Source of the DNA: Parafrankia elaeagni
Lineage (GTDB): Bacteria > Actinomycetota > Actinomycetes > Frankiales > Frankiaceae
Assembly (NCBI RefSeq): GCF_000374165.1
Contig: NZ_KB893670.1
Span: forward strand, 217,718 to 281,717
Direction: 5' to 3'
DNA: 64,000 bases
Shown here: positions 39,036 through 47,241 of the stretch, piece by piece
How positions within the stretch are numbered: position 1 is the stretch's first letter
How the letters are laid out: every line of letters begins with the position of its first letter
Made by a program: the position numbers and the translations under genes
The notes under the pieces: model-generated
What the model saw: only the letters and a program-made list of their open reading frames with translations
What the model was told of the DNA's origin: nothing
The model's database searches: none

Positions 39036-39571
39036 CTGGGTCCCCTCACGGCGCGTCCGCCCACCTCGATCACGAGCCGTGGTGGACGGGTGAGGTCGAA
39101 GGACTCCACGGTGCCCGCGAGCCTCGTCCGGACCTGCGCCACCGCGCCGGCCGAGGTACGCGGCCGCAGCCGGGTCCGCACCACGGCGCGGCGGCGGCGC
39201 ACCCGGACCGACGCCGCGGTGATCCCGTCGACGGAGAGCGCCGCTGCCCGCAGAGCACGGGAGAGGGCACGGCGGCGGACGTACATGACCGTCCCGGCCG
39301 CACTCGGGTGAGCCTCGAACCGACCGCCGCCACCCGCGGCGCGGCTCAGCAGGAGTACCGCCAGGCCGGCGAGCGCCAGCAGCACGCCGCACAGCCGGAC
39401 CGCGCCGGACGACCACGCCCAGCTGGCGAGCCGCGCCGACCAGCCGGGCCAGTCGACCACCATCGGTCCCTGGCCTCCGGCCGCCGCGATGATCTCCAGG
39501 ACCGCGATCACGCCGCCGGCGGCGAGCACCCCCGCCACCAGCGCGGCGGGAAGCCGGTTTCCGACCCGCAT
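39032..39571 (-). CDS. Two-TM protein, DUF6286 type
   Basis: A 179-residue membrane protein with hydrophobic segments at about 8-30 and 55-75 and a C-terminal cytoplasmic domain (from about 85, RRALSRALRAAALSVDGITAASVRVRRRRAVVRT) that resembles the alkaline-shock family in pattern. ATG start behind GGAGGGGGG. It overlaps the amaP-like gene by four bases, and the upstream Asp23 gene ends 31 bases before. The type is common in actinobacterial Asp23 clusters; no activity is known. Confidence 0.7.
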   Translation of the reverse strand: MRVGNRLPAALVAGVLAAGGVIAVLEIIAAAGGQGPMVVDWPGWSARLASWAWSSGAVRLCGVLLALAGLAVLLLSRAAGGGGRFEAHPSAAGTVMYVRRRALSRALRAAALSVDGITAASVRVRRRRAVVRTRLRPRTSAGAVAQVRTRLAGTVESFDLTRPPRLVIEVGGRAVRGPR

Positions 39572-39602
39572 GGCGCCCCCCTCCGACCTGTCCACCGACG
39601 GC

Positions 39603-40136
39603 TCAGTACGGGTGTGCCCCGGACCGCCCGCACAGCGTTGCGACCTGGATGTCGATCCGCGTGACGGGAAGCCCGGCGAGGGCGGCGACCCGTTCACGCA
39701 CCCGGTCCCGGACCGCCTCCGCGGTCCCGCTGACCGACGCGGGGTAGGTGACGGACAACGTCAGAGCCACGCACACGCCGCCGTCGACGATCTTCGCTCT
39801 CACCTCGGGCCAGCCCTCGGGCCGCTGGCCGGGGCTCCGTCGCACCGGGCCTGGCCGGTGTCCGGGGCCTGGCCGGTACCCGTGTCCGGGGCCTGGCCGG
39901 TACCCGCCGCCGGCCGGCCGCCCCCGGGCGCGATCCCCCGGACGGACGACCCGGCTGGCCCAGCCGCGAAGCCGGGTGGCCGCGCCGACCGCCAGCCGCG
40001 GGGACGGGGCCGTGACGCCCTCGACGTCCGCCGCGGCCCCGGCGGCGATCTTCGCCACCACCCGCTCCGCGATCCGCACCGACCCCGGGCGCCGCGCCCC
40101 TCCCGAGCGGACACGGTCCGGGAGCTCGATGGTCAC
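39603..40136 (-). CDS. Asp23/Gls24 family protein with low-complexity insert
   Basis: A 177-residue cytoplasmic, membrane-associated alkaline-shock family protein. The Asp23 N-terminal helix part (GSVRIAERVVAKIAAGAAADVEGV) is separated from the C-terminal strand part (KIVDGGVCVALTLSVTYPASVSGTAEAVRDRVRE) by a Gly-Pro-Gly-His/Tyr-rich insert of about 40 residues. GTG start with GGAGG six bases upstream; four-base overlap (GTGA) with the small membrane gene before it. Copy two of three Asp23-type genes in the operon. Confidence 0.83.
   Translation of the reverse strand: MTIELPDRVRSGGARRPGSVRIAERVVAKIAAGAAADVEGVTAPSPRLAVGAATRLRGWASRVVRPGDRARGRPAGGGYRPGPGHGYRPGPGHRPGPVRRSPGQRPEGWPEVRAKIVDGGVCVALTLSVTYPASVSGTAEAVRDRVRERVAALAGLPVTRIDIQVATLCGRSGAHPY
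39849..39907. repeat. 24-bp imperfect tandem repeat inside Asp23 copy 2
   Basis: Repeat units of GGCCTGGCCGGT plus a variable part, in frame, encoding YRPGPGH-type units. They lie in the insert that splits the Asp23 domain. Confidence 0.8.
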
Positions 40137-40333
40137 GGGCGCCTCCGGCGCCGCATGCCGGCGAACCCGTCACGGTCCGACCGGCCCAGCTCGATGTCAC
40201 CATCGACGATCTTGCCGACGAACAGCCCGATGGCTCCGAAGAGCAGAACAATGAGGAACTCCCCGAAGCCGCCGAAGGCCAGTGCCAGCCCAGCGACGAG
40301 CCCGGCGACGAGCCCCAGCGGACCCCATCGCAT
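40133..40333 (-). CDS. Small two-helix membrane protein of Asp23 operon
   Basis: A 66-residue protein of two hydrophobic helices (about 6-22 and 26-41) followed by a basic tail (RSDRDGFAGMRRRRR). It resembles the small membrane proteins of the DUF2273 kind that partner Asp23. ATG behind a perfect AAGGAGG; coupled to the Asp23 gene after it. Too short for a specific assignment. Confidence 0.75.
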   Translation of the reverse strand: MRWGPLGLVAGLVAGLALAFGGFGEFLIVLLFGAIGLFVGKIVDGDIELGRSDRDGFAGMRRRRRP

Positions 40334-40404
40334 CCAGGACCTCCTTCACCAGCCGCCAGGCCGCCCCGGCGGGTTCGCGGACACGCGGCGGGGTCGCCGC
40401 AGCG

Positions 40405-40872
40405 TCACCTGTGGCCGTCGCGTCGTGACGCACGGCGGTGAGCAGTCTCGAAGCCCAGTCTCAGCCGAGCGGCTGGGACCTTCCAGTTGACGGCCACGCC
40501 CTTCCAGTTCACGCCCTTCCAGTTCACGGGGCCCTTCCAGTTCACGGCCGCCGCGCGGGCGAGCGCCCGGTGCAGCGCGCTCCGGCGGCGGTAGAAGCTC
40601 ACCGGCGGGCCGACCGGCGGCGAGCTCACCCGCGGCGCGGACCCGAAGGCTCGCAGACCCGCCGCGAACTCGGCCGGATCACCACCGCGGTCCGGATGGT
40701 TCGCCAGGATGAACCGTCGCCGCGCGGCTCGCGCGGCCTCGCCCTCCGCCCTGTCTGCCCTGTCTGCCTGGGCGCCGCCCGCTCCGGTGCCGACGGGCCC
40801 GTGGCCGCCGCAGGTTCGGGCCGCTCCCCCGGCCCGAGCCCGCCCTCCGGGGCGGCCACGGTCAGGTGACAC
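40405..40872 (-). CDS. J-domain-like (HPD) small protein with VNWKG repeats
   Basis: A ~155-residue protein with no clear relative. A short helix plus HPD core (RRRFILANHPDRGGDPAEFAAGLRAF, about 51-76; HPD at 59-61) resembles helices II-III of a DnaJ J-domain, which would activate a DnaK/Hsp70; helix I is missing, so it may be a minimal or decayed J-domain. The C-terminal part has four VNWK units (about 110-131) from 12-18-bp repeats, then a basic tail. Start is uncertain: GTG chosen overlaps the upstream gene by 11 bases. It is inside the Asp23 operon, suggesting an envelope-stress link. The N-terminal 45 residues are low-complexity. Confidence 0.6.
   Translation of the reverse strand: MSPDRGRPGGRARAGGAARTCGGHGPVGTGAGGAQADRADRAEGEAARAARRRFILANHPDRGGDPAEFAAGLRAFGSAPRVSSPPVGPPVSFYRRRSALHRALARAAAVNWKGPVNWKGVNWKGVAVNWKVPAARLRLGFETAHRRASRRDGHR
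40480..40548. repeat. Tandem repeat encoding VNWKG units
   Basis: CCCTTCCAGTTCACG-type units (four, with one-to-two codon variable spacers) in frame with the J-like gene on the opposite strand. Confidence 0.85.
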
Positions 40873-41368
40873 CGGCCCAGGCCGGGATGTCCACCTCGAG
40901 GTCATCGATGATCACATCGATCCGCGGAGCTGTCGGCATGGCGATGAGCACCGCGGCCCGGACCTGGGCGGCCAGTTCGGCCATGGTCGGGCCGAAGCGG
41001 CAGGCCACTGCCACGACCACCGCGTCCGGGCCGACCCGCACGCCCTCGATCCGGCGCCCGCCGACGTAGGTCGCCAGCTCGCCCGCATCGCCTGCTCCCT
41101 CCAGGCCGCCATCGTGGCCGTATCCATGCCCGTCCCAGCCGGTGCCGTACCGGGCCGGGTGACCGACGAGCCGGACCACGTCGGGACATGCGGTCACCTG
41201 CCGCGCAACCGCAGCAGCCCTTTCACCGTCGCCCTCGCCCTCGCCGACGGTCCCGGCACCGGCACCGGCGTCCGCGACCGCGGCCACGGCCGGACGGACG
41301 TGGCCGTCAGCAGCCGCGGCGATCCCGGCGTCCGCGTCGGGGCCGGCGTCCGCCACGCTGCTGGTCAC
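40862..41368 (-). CDS. Asp23-like protein, degenerate
   Basis: A 168-residue protein whose C-terminal part (about 95-165: ATYVGGRRIEGVRVG, VVVAVACRFGPTMAELAAQVRAAVLI, APRIDVIIDDLEVDI) follows the Asp23 strand-helix-strand pattern. The N-terminal third is alanine/aspartate-rich. GTG start overlaps the preceding Asp23 stop as GTGA, so the two are coupled. Streptomyces-type clusters have a comparable third Asp23 relative. Function unknown. Confidence 0.7.
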   Translation of the reverse strand: MTSSVADAGPDADAGIAAAADGHVRPAVAAVADAGAGAGTVGEGEGDGERAAAVARQVTACPDVVRLVGHPARYGTGWDGHGYGHDGGLEGAGDAGELATYVGGRRIEGVRVGPDAVVVAVACRFGPTMAELAAQVRAAVLIAMPTAPRIDVIIDDLEVDIPAWAGVT

Positions 41369-41919
41369 TGGACCCGGGGTGGTGTCTCGGAGTCCTCGTC
41401 GTCGCCGATGTAGACGTCGTCCACGGCGATGTTGACCTCGGTGACCTCGAGCCCGGTCATCTGCTCGACCGAGTCGACGACGTTGCGCCGCACCGCCTGT
41501 GACAGGTCGACGATGGAGACGCCGTACTCGCAGACCACATCGAGGTCGATGGCGGCCTGCCGTTCGCCCACCTCCACCGTCACCCCCTGCGACACGCTCG
41601 GGCTGGTGCCCGGCAACCGGGACCGGAAGGAGCCCATCGCGCGGCTGCCGCCGGAGCCGAGATCGTGCACCCCGGCGACCTCCCTGGTGGCCACACCGGC
41701 GATCTTGCGGACGACGGAGTCCGCGATCGACGTCCGGCCCTGGGCCGTGATCAGTTCGGTGGACGTCCGCCGGGCCGGGGAGGCCGAGCGCCCGGAACCG
41801 GAGGCGCGCCCGGAACCGGAGTCGAAGGTGGAGGCGCCGTTGCGGTGGTCCTCCCGGGTCTCTCCCAGCCCTGGATGCGCCGCGTCCGGCGGGGACTGGT
41901 TCCGTGAGGTGGTCGTCAT
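41365..41919 (-). CDS. Asp23/Gls24 family envelope stress protein
   Basis: The most typical Asp23 member here (184 residues): after a disordered N-terminus of ~55 residues, GRTSIADSVVRKIAGVATREVAGVHDLG, then QGVTVEVGERQAAIDLDVVCEYGVSIVDLSQAVRRNVVDSVEQMTGLEVTEVNIAVDDV in shape. ATG start with GGAGGGAA six bases upstream. It heads the operon of seven, with four-base overlaps at several junctions. In Gram-positive bacteria Asp23 is an abundant membrane-associated protein induced by alkali or envelope stress. Confidence 0.88.
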   Translation of the reverse strand: MTTTSRNQSPPDAAHPGLGETREDHRNGASTFDSGSGRASGSGRSASPARRTSTELITAQGRTSIADSVVRKIAGVATREVAGVHDLGSGGSRAMGSFRSRLPGTSPSVSQGVTVEVGERQAAIDLDVVCEYGVSIVDLSQAVRRNVVDSVEQMTGLEVTEVNIAVDDVYIGDDEDSETPPRVQ

Positions 41920-42176
41920 GGATTTCCCTCCGTGTCACGGTTCCGTTCGTCCGGCCGACCGGCCTGGCCAGCCCGACCGCGCGTCGCCGAACACCTGCGG
42001 AGCCACCGGGGCAACACCCGGCAACGGCTCCCACGTCCCGACGGTGCCGTGCACCCGACGGAGTACCCGCCCGGACCGGACTCATACGTCCGCCCGGCGC
42101 GCCGGGCCGATCGGACGTCGCGACCGATAAGTTGAGCGCAAGCCCTGGTGACCACCACCGGCCATGCCGAGCGCGC

Positions 42177-42190
42177 TCGCTCGCGAGCGA
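42177..42190. promoter_or_regulatory. 14-bp perfect palindrome before ispE
   Basis: TCGCTCGCGAGCGA, ten bases upstream of the ispE ribosome-binding site. A TAAGTT hexamer about 45 bases further upstream could be a -10. Function unknown; it would also fold in the leader mRNA. Confidence 0.35.
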
Positions 42191-42200
42191 CGCCTGAGCC

Positions 42201-42206
42201 AAGGAG
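42201..42206 (+). promoter_or_regulatory. AAGGAG ribosome-binding site selecting a CTG start
   Basis: A perfect Shine-Dalgarno six bases before CTG at 42213, the only candidate start of ispE that keeps its GHMP signature. It decides the start codon call of that gene. Confidence 0.7.
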
Positions 42207-42212
42207 CGTCCG

Positions 42213-43400
42213 CTGCCTCGATCGAATCCGGGTCGACGCACCGCCGAACCCGGCCACGCCCAGCCCGCCGTCACCGTCCGCGCGCCCGCGAAGGTCAACC
42301 TGCACCTCGGGGTGGGTCCGCTGCGCCCTGACGGGTACCACGAAGTCACGACGATCCTGCAGGCCGTCTCGCTGTACGACGAGATCACCGCGACCTCGGT
42401 TCCGCTCGAGTCCGTCTCGGGGCCGGATGGTTCCGCGCCGGTCTTCACCGACGAGGACCCGATCGTGGTCACCGTCGGTGTCGCCGGCGAAGGCGCCCAG
42501 CCGGCAGGCCCGGCCACCGACGGCGAGGACGACAGCGGCACCGGGGCCCCCGGCGACACTGGTGACCGTGCCGGCGCCCCGGCGGGTGCCGCCGCCGAGC
42601 CGTCGATCTCCGTGGTGCCGACCGGCCGCGACAATCTCGCCGTCCGCGCCGCCTACCTGGTCGCCGAGGCCGCCGGCATCCGCGGGGAGGCCATCCACCT
42701 GACCCTGTCGAAGGGCATCCCGGTCGCCGCCGGCATGGCGGGCGGCAGCGCCGACGCCGCGGCCGCCCTGGTCGCCTGCGACGCGCTGTGGGGCACGGAG
42801 CTCGACCGCGCGACCCTCGTCGAGCTCGCCTCCCGGCTCGGCAGTGACGTCCCGTTCCCGCTCACCGGTGGGACGGCGCTCGGCACCGGCCGCGGCGAGC
42901 AGCTGACCGACGTCCTGGGGCGTGGTGAGTACCACTGGGTGTTCGCCCTCGCCGACGGCGGGCTGTCCACGCCGGCCGTCTACGCGGAGTTCGACCGGCT
43001 CGCCGAGGGCCGGCTGCGGACCGGCCCGACGCCCGCCGACGCGGTTCTCGCCGCCCTGCGCAGCGGTGATCCCGAGGAGCTCGGGGCCGCCCTGGTCAAC
43101 GACCTGCAGCCGGCGGCACTGCGGTTGCGCCCGTCCCTGCGGCGGGTGCTGGAGAGCGGGATCGAGCTCGGTGCGATCGGTGCGATCGTCAGCGGCTCGG
43201 GCCCGACCTGCGCGTTCCTCGCCCGTGACGCCGCGGCGAGTGTCTCGCTGGCGGCCAGTCTGGCCGGCATGGGTGTCGCCCGCGCGGTGCGGCGTGCCCA
43301 GGGGCCGGTGGCCGGTGCCCAGGTGAGCCGGCCGTCCACCGCACCCACTCCCCCCGTCCCGCCGGTCTCCCCCGCGCCCTCCGCCTCGTCACCGGCGTGA
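42213..43400 (+). CDS. ispE: 4-diphosphocytidyl-2-C-methyl-D-erythritol kinase, CTG start
   Basis: GHMP-family kinase of the MEP isoprenoid pathway; phosphorylates CDP-ME at the 2-hydroxyl. Essential N-terminal segment RAPAKVNLHLGVGPLRPDGYHEV (Lys27) requires a start before position 42280. In that frame no ATG, GTG or TTG exists between the stop at 42195 and GTG at 42312, which would delete it; CTG behind AAGGAG is therefore chosen, giving 395 residues. The glycine-rich ATP motif GMAGGSADAAAAL is near residue 170, and an acidic/proline-rich insert (about 85-130) is unusual for IspE. Overall family identity is strong; the start is inferred and could reflect a sequencing error. Confidence 0.85.
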   Translation: MPRSNPGRRTAEPGHAQPAVTVRAPAKVNLHLGVGPLRPDGYHEVTTILQAVSLYDEITATSVPLESVSGPDGSAPVFTDEDPIVVTVGVAGEGAQPAGPATDGEDDSGTGAPGDTGDRAGAPAGAAAEPSISVVPTGRDNLAVRAAYLVAEAAGIRGEAIHLTLSKGIPVAAGMAGGSADAAAALVACDALWGTELDRATLVELASRLGSDVPFPLTGGTALGTGRGEQLTDVLGRGEYHWVFALADGGLSTPAVYAEFDRLAEGRLRTGPTPADAVLAALRSGDPEELGAALVNDLQPAALRLRPSLRRVLESGIELGAIGAIVSGSGPTCAFLARDAAASVSLAASLAGMGVARAVRRAQGPVAGAQVSRPSTAPTPPVPPVSPAPSASSPA

Positions 43401-43500
43401 GTCGGCTTCCGGCACCGGTTGTCGTGACGTCCCGGGCGCGGGTCGCCCGGGACACGCGGGTCGCCCGGGTCGCGCCCGAGCCCCTGATGGGTGTCCGCCT

Positions 43501-45291
43501 GTGAGCTCACATCTGCTGGGGGCCGAGGCGCTGCGGCTGGAGTACCCGACGCGCGTGGTGTTCGACGCGGTCACGATCGGGGTGAACGAGGGCGACCGGA
43601 TCGGCGTCGTCGGCCGCAACGGCGACGGGAAGTCCTCGCTGCTGGGGATGCTGTCGGGCCGGGTCGAGCCCGACTCGGGGCGGGTGACCCGCCGCGGCGG
43701 GGTGCGGATGGGAATGCTCGACCAGTCCGACACGCTGGACGACGCCTCGACCGTCGGCCACTCGATCGTCGGTGACCGCGTCGAGCACGAGTGGGCCGGT
43801 GACCCGAAGGTCCGCGACGTGATCGCGGGCCTGGTACCCGACATCGCCTGGGACGCGCGGATCGGCACCCTCAGCGGCGGGCAGCGCCGCCGGGTCGCGC
43901 TGGCCACCCTGCTCGTCGGCGACTGGGACGTGATCGCCCTGGACGAGCCGACCAACCACCTCGACGTCGAGGGCATCACCTGGCTCGCGGCGCACCTGCG
44001 GTCCCGCTGGCCCCGGAACGCGGGCGGGCTCCTGGTGATCACGCACGACCGCTGGTTCCTCGACGAGGTCGCCACGACGACGTGGGAGGTGCACGACCGG
44101 ATCGTCGAGCCGTTCGAGGGCGGTTACGCGGCCTACGTGCTGCAGCGGGTCGAGCGTGACCGGCAGGCGGCGGCGGTCGAGGGCAAGCGGCAGAACCTGA
44201 TGCGCAAGGAGCTCGCCTGGCTGCGGCGCGGCGCCCCCGCCCGCACGTCCAAGCCGAAGTTCCGGATCGACGCCGCGAACCAGCTCATCGCGGACGTGCC
44301 ACCGCCGCGGGACCGGCTGGAGCTGTCCCGGCTGGCCGTCGCGCGCCTGGGCAAGGACGTGATCGACCTGCTCGACGCCGGGGTGTCGTTCGACGGTCGC
44401 GAGGTGCTGCGGGACGTCGAGTGGCGGATCGCGCCGGGCGAACGCACCGCGATCCTCGGCGCGAACGGCGCCGGCAAGTCCACGCTGCTCAACCTCGTCG
44501 CCGGGACGCTCGAGCCCACCTCCGGGAGGGTGAAGCGCGGCAAGACCGTCCGGCTGGGGGTGCTCGACCAGCAGTTCCGCGAGCTGGAGGACATCGCCGA
44601 CGACCGGGTGCGCGACGTGCTCGCCCGCACCAGGACGACCTACGTCATCGACGGCCGGGAGCTGACTCCGGCGCAGCTCCTCGAACGCCTCGGCTTCGCC
44701 CGCGAGCATCTGTCGGCCCGGGTCAAGGAGCTCTCCGGTGGGCAGAAGCGACGGCTCCAGCTGCTGCTTCTGCTGCTGTCCGAACCGAACGTCATCGTGC
44801 TCGACGAACCGTCGAACGATGTCGACACCGACATGCTCGCCGCGATGGAGGACCTGTTCGACTCCTGGCCGGGCACGCTCATCGTCGTCTCGCACGACCG
44901 CTACCTGGTCGAAAGGATCACCGACCAGCAGTACGCGATCATCGACGGGCGCCTGCGGCACCTGCCCGGCGGAGTGGACGAGTACCTGCGCCTCCGGGAG
45001 GCCGGCACGCCGGCACCGGGCGCCTCGGGCAGCTCCCGCGCCGATCCGGCACCGAGCGCTCCCCGCCGCTCGAGCGCCGAGGAGCGCGCCACCCGCAAGG
45101 AGCTGAGCGCGACCGAGCGGCGGCTGGAACGCCTCTCGGAGAAGATCGCCGGCATCCATGAACGCATGGCGGCCCACGACCAGAGCGACTACGCGGTGAT
45201 CGGCCAGCTCAACGACGAGCTGCGCAGGGCCGAGGCGGAGACCGCCGCGCTGGAGGAGCGCTGGTTCGAGCTGTCGGAGCTTGCCGGCTGA
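43501..45291 (+). CDS. ABC-F family ATPase, Uup type
   Basis: A 596-residue protein with two ABC domains and no membrane part. First domain: Walker A GRNGDGKSS and signature LSGGQRRR, Walker B DEPTNHLD; second: Walker A GANGAGKST, LSGGQKRR, DEPSNDVD. The linker between them (about 225-280) is the P-site tRNA interaction helix type, and a C-terminal coiled coil (about 535-590) fits Uup rather than EttA. Such proteins act on ribosomes or DNA, not transport. Start is GTG; the ribosome site is weak. It follows ispE by 100 bases. Confidence 0.9.
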   Translation: MSSHLLGAEALRLEYPTRVVFDAVTIGVNEGDRIGVVGRNGDGKSSLLGMLSGRVEPDSGRVTRRGGVRMGMLDQSDTLDDASTVGHSIVGDRVEHEWAGDPKVRDVIAGLVPDIAWDARIGTLSGGQRRRVALATLLVGDWDVIALDEPTNHLDVEGITWLAAHLRSRWPRNAGGLLVITHDRWFLDEVATTTWEVHDRIVEPFEGGYAAYVLQRVERDRQAAAVEGKRQNLMRKELAWLRRGAPARTSKPKFRIDAANQLIADVPPPRDRLELSRLAVARLGKDVIDLLDAGVSFDGREVLRDVEWRIAPGERTAILGANGAGKSTLLNLVAGTLEPTSGRVKRGKTVRLGVLDQQFRELEDIADDRVRDVLARTRTTYVIDGRELTPAQLLERLGFAREHLSARVKELSGGQKRRLQLLLLLLSEPNVIVLDEPSNDVDTDMLAAMEDLFDSWPGTLIVVSHDRYLVERITDQQYAIIDGRLRHLPGGVDEYLRLREAGTPAPGASGSSRADPAPSAPRRSSAEERATRKELSATERRLERLSEKIAGIHERMAAHDQSDYAVIGQLNDELRRAEAETAALEERWFELSELAG

Positions 45292-45327
45292 CCGGTCAGC
45301 CGCGCTTGCGTCTGACCGGTCAGACGC
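45287..45327. terminator. Tandem palindromes between convergent genes
   Basis: Two perfect palindromes sharing the core CTGACCGGTCAG: a 14-bp one (45287-45300) and a 20-bp one (45308-45327). They lie at the ends of the ABC-F and desaturase genes, overlapping both stops, and look like a bidirectional terminator without a T-tract. A direct repeat of CGCGCTTG follows each. Confidence 0.5.
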
Positions 45328-46351
45328 GCTTGCTCTCGAGCCGCGCCGGGTCGGGCCAGCGGACGTCCCGGACCAGCCGTAGGGATTCCATCAGCTTGAT
45401 CCCGTAGAAGCTGGTGTCGATCTGCCACGGGCGGACACCGTGCCGGGCCGAGGTCGGCTCGGCGTGGTGCAGGTTGTGCCAGGACTCGCCCATCGAGAGC
45501 AGCGCGAGCGGCCAGACGTTGCCCGAGCGGTCCCGCGAGCGGTACGGCCGGGACCCCATCACGTGGCAGATGCTGTTCACCGACCAGGTCACGTGGTGCA
45601 GCAGGGCCGCCCGGACCAGCGAGGCCCAGAAGAACGCCTGGACGGCGGCCTCGAACGAGCCGCCCCACAGCCCGCCGACGACGGCTGGCAGCGCGAGGCT
45701 GACGAAGGCGCAGAGCGCGAAGGAGCGGCTGATCCGCACGATCATCGGGTCGTCGAGAAGGTCGGGGGCGTAGCGGCGCTGGTCGGTCTGCTCGACGTCG
45801 AAAAGCCAGCCGATGTGCGCGTGCCACAGCCCGCGGGCGAGCGCCGCCGAGCCGGTTCCGTAACGCCAGGGCGAATGCGGGTCACCGTCGGCGTCGCTGA
45901 ACGCATGATGGCGGCGATGGTCGGCGACCCACCGGATCACCGGGCCCTCAATGGCCATGTTGCCGGCGATGGCCAACGCGGCCCGCACCGGCCTGGACGT
46001 CTTGAATCCCCGGTGCGTGAAATAGCGGTGGAATCCAATGGTGATGCCGTGGCCCGTGATCGCGTACATCACCACGGCCAGTATGACGTCCCGCCAGGAG
46101 ATCCACCGCCCCCACAACAGCGGAACCGCCGCGACAAGCGCGAGGAAGGGAATGAGGATGGTCGTGACCAGCACGATCTGTTCACCGCGGGCACGGGCCA
46201 GCGAACTCGGGGCGGTGGTGTGGCGCCCCGCCGCGGTCGATGAGGTCGACGGCTCGGGCTGACCGGTGCCCGTCACTTCACCGTCACTGCCGGCGGTGGG
46301 CGCGCCCTGATGCCTGGTTTCGGTGGCTTTCACCGTGTCGGTAGCGGTCAT
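45320..46351 (-). CDS. Acyl-CoA/fatty acid delta-9 desaturase
   Basis: A 343-residue membrane desaturase with the three di-iron histidine boxes: HRYFTH (108-113), HRRHH (145-149), HNLHH (292-296). Four hydrophobic segments span about 58-100 and 200-250. It inserts a cis double bond into acyl chains and controls membrane fluidity. ATG start; the N-terminal ~50 residues are low-complexity. Convergent with the ABC-F gene. The upstream gap to the tRNA is non-coding. Confidence 0.9.
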   Translation of the reverse strand: MTATDTVKATETRHQGAPTAGSDGEVTGTGQPEPSTSSTAAGRHTTAPSSLARARGEQIVLVTTILIPFLALVAAVPLLWGRWISWRDVILAVVMYAITGHGITIGFHRYFTHRGFKTSRPVRAALAIAGNMAIEGPVIRWVADHRRHHAFSDADGDPHSPWRYGTGSAALARGLWHAHIGWLFDVEQTDQRRYAPDLLDDPMIVRISRSFALCAFVSLALPAVVGGLWGGSFEAAVQAFFWASLVRAALLHHVTWSVNSICHVMGSRPYRSRDRSGNVWPLALLSMGESWHNLHHAEPTSARHGVRPWQIDTSFYGIKLMESLRLVRDVRWPDPARLESKRV

Positions 46352-46869
46352 TGCTTCATCCCGTCCGTCGCGGTGGGCCGCTCACTGCCGACCCTCTGGT
46401 CGCCACGTTAGCCCGCCCACGTGACAACGGGCACCAATCACGGCGTCCGCCACGCAAACGGGCGGGGCGGACGGGCACACAGGGGGCGCGGGCTGGCGGA
46501 TCACGTCGGATACCGGAGCGAGGATTCCCACTTCGTCACCCCCCGACACCCCTCACAACAAGATCATCACCTTGCGTTCCCCGGGCGACGGAGGGCCATC
46601 CGTGCCCACACCGACACCGGACGAAGGCGAGGCCACACCGCGGCGGTACGACGACAACCGGCCGTGGCCGGCCGGCCCCGCCCCGGCGACCGCATCCCTG
46701 CGGCGACAGCCCGAACCGCACACCACCCGGCGGGACCACGAGTGCACGCCGGAGACCCCGAACATTTCTTCCGAGAGCCGGCACGATGGTAGAGTGGGCG
46801 CAGAGTGGCCGACGCTTTCCGGACGGTTACCTTCTCCACGGTACGCCCGCAACGGTCCTCCCTCAACGG
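46352..46869. other. Gap between desaturase and tRNA-Gln
   Basis: About 520 bases, no supported gene. A TAGAGT hexamer at 46790-46795 may be a -10 for the tRNA, though the -35 is not clear. Confidence 0.45.
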
Positions 46870-46941
46870 TCCGCCGTAGTGTAATAGGCAGCACAGGGGA
46901 TTTTGGTTCCCTTAGTCCACGTTCGAGTCGTGGCGGCGGAG
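46870..46941 (+). tRNA. tRNA-Gln (anticodon TTG)
   Basis: Seven-base-pair acceptor stem TCCGCCG / CGGCGGA plus discriminator G, a T-arm CCACG-TTCGAGT-CGTGG, and an anticodon stem GGGGA / TCCCT (one G-T pair) closing the loop TTTTGGT, anticodon TTG reading CAA. CCA is not encoded. No integrase or attachment-site duplication was seen beside it. Confidence 0.95.
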
Positions 46942-47241
46942 CGCGAGGGGACGCCGGGTCCGCGGAATATACAAACCGCCGCGATCGTGTTTCATGGGCA
47001 GTCCCACCAAAACATTCTTCTTATTCCGTGCCGCCTTACGACCGGCCGGTCCGGCACGAGGCCCGCCTGGTCTTCGCCGGAGGCCCGACCCGGTAGGCTG
47101 GCTGCCGTTACCTCACCCTCCGCGAGTCGGCCGGGGCCGTCCACGGCACGTCGTCGTCCATGGCACGTCGTTGTCCACGGCACGTCGTTCCGGGTGGGAG
47201 TGGCACCACCACCAGGTCCGTCGAGATTCCGGGGAGCTCGT

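Noticed and set aside
39603-41919. Asp23 genes as a polyketide or gas-vesicle cluster
   Set aside because: The small proteins lack GvpA/ACP motifs; the Asp23 pattern with AmaP-like partners explains them better.
42312-43400. ispE starting at GTG 42312
   Set aside because: It would cut off the essential AKVNL segment; CTG with an ideal Shine-Dalgarno is better.
46870-46960. tRNA-Gln as an integration site
   Set aside because: No integrase and no second copy of the tRNA 3' end was found in the window.
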